Part shown: positions 62,665 to 64,000 of the stretch, one piece after another | How positions within the stretch are numbered: position 1 is the first letter of the stretch | Layout of the letters: every line of letters starts with the position of its first letter | Assembly: GCF_006345825.1 (NCBI RefSeq) | Contig: NZ_VCIX01000082.1 | Location: 62,001 to 126,000, forward strand | From: Paenibacillus paridis | GTDB taxonomy: Bacteria; Bacillota; Bacilli; Paenibacillales; Paenibacillaceae | DNA: 64,000 nt | Direction: 5' to 3' | Notes under the pieces: model-generated | Seen by the model: only the letters and a program-made list of their open reading frames with translations | What the model was told of the DNA's origin: nothing | Databases searched by the model: none | Translations under genes and position numbers: made by a program

Positions 62665-64000
62665 TTATTTAAACGATTGGTCGTATGCTTTTTGCAAAAT
62701 CTCCAAGTAACGGTTGATTTTCAGATCTTGCAAGCCTTTTACGTAAGCGTCCCAATCCTTCTCAAGGCTTTTGTTGCCCGTGATGAATTGAAGCGCGTTT
62801 TGCTCGATGTACGATTTGATGTTCGTTTGCAGAATGCTCGCCTCGTCAACCTCAGCGTTATCGATCCAGATCGCCCAAAGCGGGAATAGTTCCTTCGGCT
62901 CGTGGCCTTGATACTGAAGCGTCGCTTGGTACAATCTGCGCTCGTAGTTGGCAGAATCATAAATGTCCGTACCTTGAACCCAGCTGTCGCGGTATTCTCT
63001 CGGCATGTAGAAGTGAGCCGTTCCGCTCCAGCCTGCATTACGAGGAGCTTCGCCTTCAACCGCAGGAATCGTTGCAACCTTCGGCTCTACGCCTTCTCCA
63101 AGCGCAACTTCGCCTTCCTTCGGCTTTCTCCAGTCAATGCCTTCCATACCGGAAGCACTGTTCGTTTGTCCTTCTTCTGTGAACATGTAATCAACCAATT
63201 TAATAAGAGCAATTTGTTGTTCTTCCGAAGCCTTGTTCGTGATGACGAATTTTGCGCCAGGAGCAACGCCGCCGCCGTCATGAGTAGCGAACGAGCCATG
63301 CGGCCCTGTCAGCGGTGGTACTGGATTGTAATCCGCAGAGTTTTTGTTGCCTACATCGATATTAACGAAAATAGCAGGGTGCATGCCGGCTCCGGCGCCT
63401 AGAATTTGAGCGTCGCCGTTTTCGCCGATTTTTTTGAATGCTTCCGCGTTTTGCGCGAATGCGCCTGGATCAATCAAGCCCTCGTCGTACAGGGATTTGA
63501 TATACGTTAAGCCCTCTTTCCATTCCGGCTTAAGCGCTGCCGACTCAACCTTGCCATTTGTCAGGTTCAGGTAGTTCCGGTCGTCGTCATAGACGAAGCC
63601 GTTCATGAGGAATGGAATGACGCGTACGCCAAAATCCTCCGTCGAACCACTGAGCGGCACTTCGTCCGCAATGCCGTTGCCATTTGGATCTTGCGTTTTA
63701 AATGCTTTTAGAACCGCTTTGAATTCTTCCGGTGTTTTTGGCATTTCCAGCTGCAGCTTATCCAGCCACTTCGTATTGATCCACATTTTGTTCGGATAGG
63801 AACAGTGGAAGCACTGGCTGTAAGCGACAAGACCGTAGATATTGCCATCCGGCGCTGTGTTAAACGCTTTCAAATCAGAATCCTTTTCCATAGCCGCTTT
63901 GATGTTAGGAGCATACTTCTCAATAAGATCATTCAGAGGCACCAACACCCCTTGCTTGCCATACTTCACAACGTCAGCTTGCGTAAACTGATCGATATAA
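62665..64000 (-). CDS. Carbohydrate ABC transporter substrate-binding protein, C-terminal part (5' end outside window)
   Basis: The open frame runs off the right edge; a GTG at 63969 is only an internal Val, since the preceding codons YIDQFTQADV continue the protein. About 444 residues are visible. SYPNKMWINTKWLDKLQLEMPKTPEEFKAVLKAFKTQDPNGNGIADEVPLSGS (in pieces; DPNGNGIADEVP is diagnostic) is the common core of LipO/LplA-type binders. The missing N-terminus should carry the lipoprotein signal. It lies upstream of the GH27 gene on the same strand with a hairpin between; permease genes probably lie to the right. Its cargo may be galacto-oligosaccharides, by context only. Confidence 0.9.
   Translation of the reverse strand, partial: YIDQFTQADVVKYGKQGVLVPLNDLIEKYAPNIKAAMEKDSDLKAFNTAPDGNIYGLVAYSQCFHCSYPNKMWINTKWLDKLQLEMPKTPEEFKAVLKAFKTQDPNGNGIADEVPLSGSTEDFGVRVIPFLMNGFVYDDDRNYLNLTNGKVESAALKPEWKEGLTYIKSLYDEGLIDPGAFAQNAEAFKKIGENGDAQILGAGAGMHPAIFVNIDVGNKNSADYNPVPPLTGPHGSFATHDGGGVAPGAKFVITNKASEEQQIALIKLVDYMFTEEGQTNSASGMEGIDWRKPKEGEVALGEGVEPKVATIPAVEGEAPRNAGWSGTAHFYMPREYRDSWVQGTDIYDSANYERRLYQATLQYQGHEPKELFPLWAIWIDNAEVDEASILQTNIKSYIEQNALQFITGNKSLEKDWDAYVKGLQDLKINRYLEILQKAYDQSFK

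Noticed and set aside
1..64000. CRISPR arrays, prophage, insertion sequences, defence islands
   Set aside because: The three tandem arrays lack CRISPR-type unique spacers and cas genes; no transposase, integrase, phage structural or restriction gene was recognised.

Overview
The window reads as chromosomal DNA of a Paenibacillus-like Firmicute. The evidence is two very large secreted proteins with C-terminal S-layer homology (SLH) domains, several Lpl/Ytc-type carbohydrate ABC transporters made of a lipoprotein and two permeases with no ATPase beside them, a YesM/YesN-type two-component system, strong AGGAGG ribosome binding sites, and a roc-type arginine/proline pathway. No phage, insertion sequence, CRISPR array, rRNA or tRNA was seen. 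Almost all genes lie on the minus strand.

Layout. 1-2.5 kb: 3' end of a lipoate ligase, a 123-bp tandem repeat, two small related membrane peptides (one only 45 aa) and a BASS/ACR3-like transporter. 2.7-9.1 kb: a chemotaxis receptor and a 1519-aa M28+M14 peptidase with SLH anchor. 9.5-17.6 kb: an arginine/ornithine/proline module, with ABC uptake (artP-artQ-artM), then rocD-rocF-putB-rocA, and a divergent GntR regulator. A TTGTATACAA-like palindrome precedes the transporter operon, the rocD operon and the SLH peptidase gene, so the module looks like one regulon running from extracellular protein digestion through uptake to glutamate. 17.7-22.3 kb: three membrane GGDEF proteins, one also with EAL, all without an I-site. 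22.6-31.3 kb: a mix of single metabolic genes (deacetylase, hydrolases, LLM oxidoreductase, Gfo/Idh, ThuA, LtrA) with a 62-bp repeat array.

31.5-49.6 kb: sugar-use clusters. One holds a GH35 beta-galactosidase with its ABC transporter, under a LacI regulator that apparently starts at an ATT codon; LacI operators, a strong promoter and a CcpA cre box lie between them. The other holds YesM/YesN, a lipoprotein, two permeases and a GH43 glycosidase. An MFS exporter follows. 49.8-55.5 kb: an AraC regulator divergent from a GH151/GHL6-like glycosidase, a 50-bp repeat array, a decayed GNAT acetyltransferase and an SGNH hydrolase.

55.5-57 kb is the strangest part: a tandemly duplicated G-poor intergenic element, one copy of which carries an uninterrupted (ACTATT)n tract of about 591 bp (about 98 units). 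57.0-64 kb: an 1852-aa GH27-like alpha-galactosidase with six X2 modules, whole and truncated copies of another module and SLH domains, then the 3' part of another solute-binding lipoprotein gene running off the right edge.

Many start codons were moved inward from the longest open frame because a ribosome binding site and the family start both support the internal codon. All functional assignments come from reading the sequence; no database search was run.
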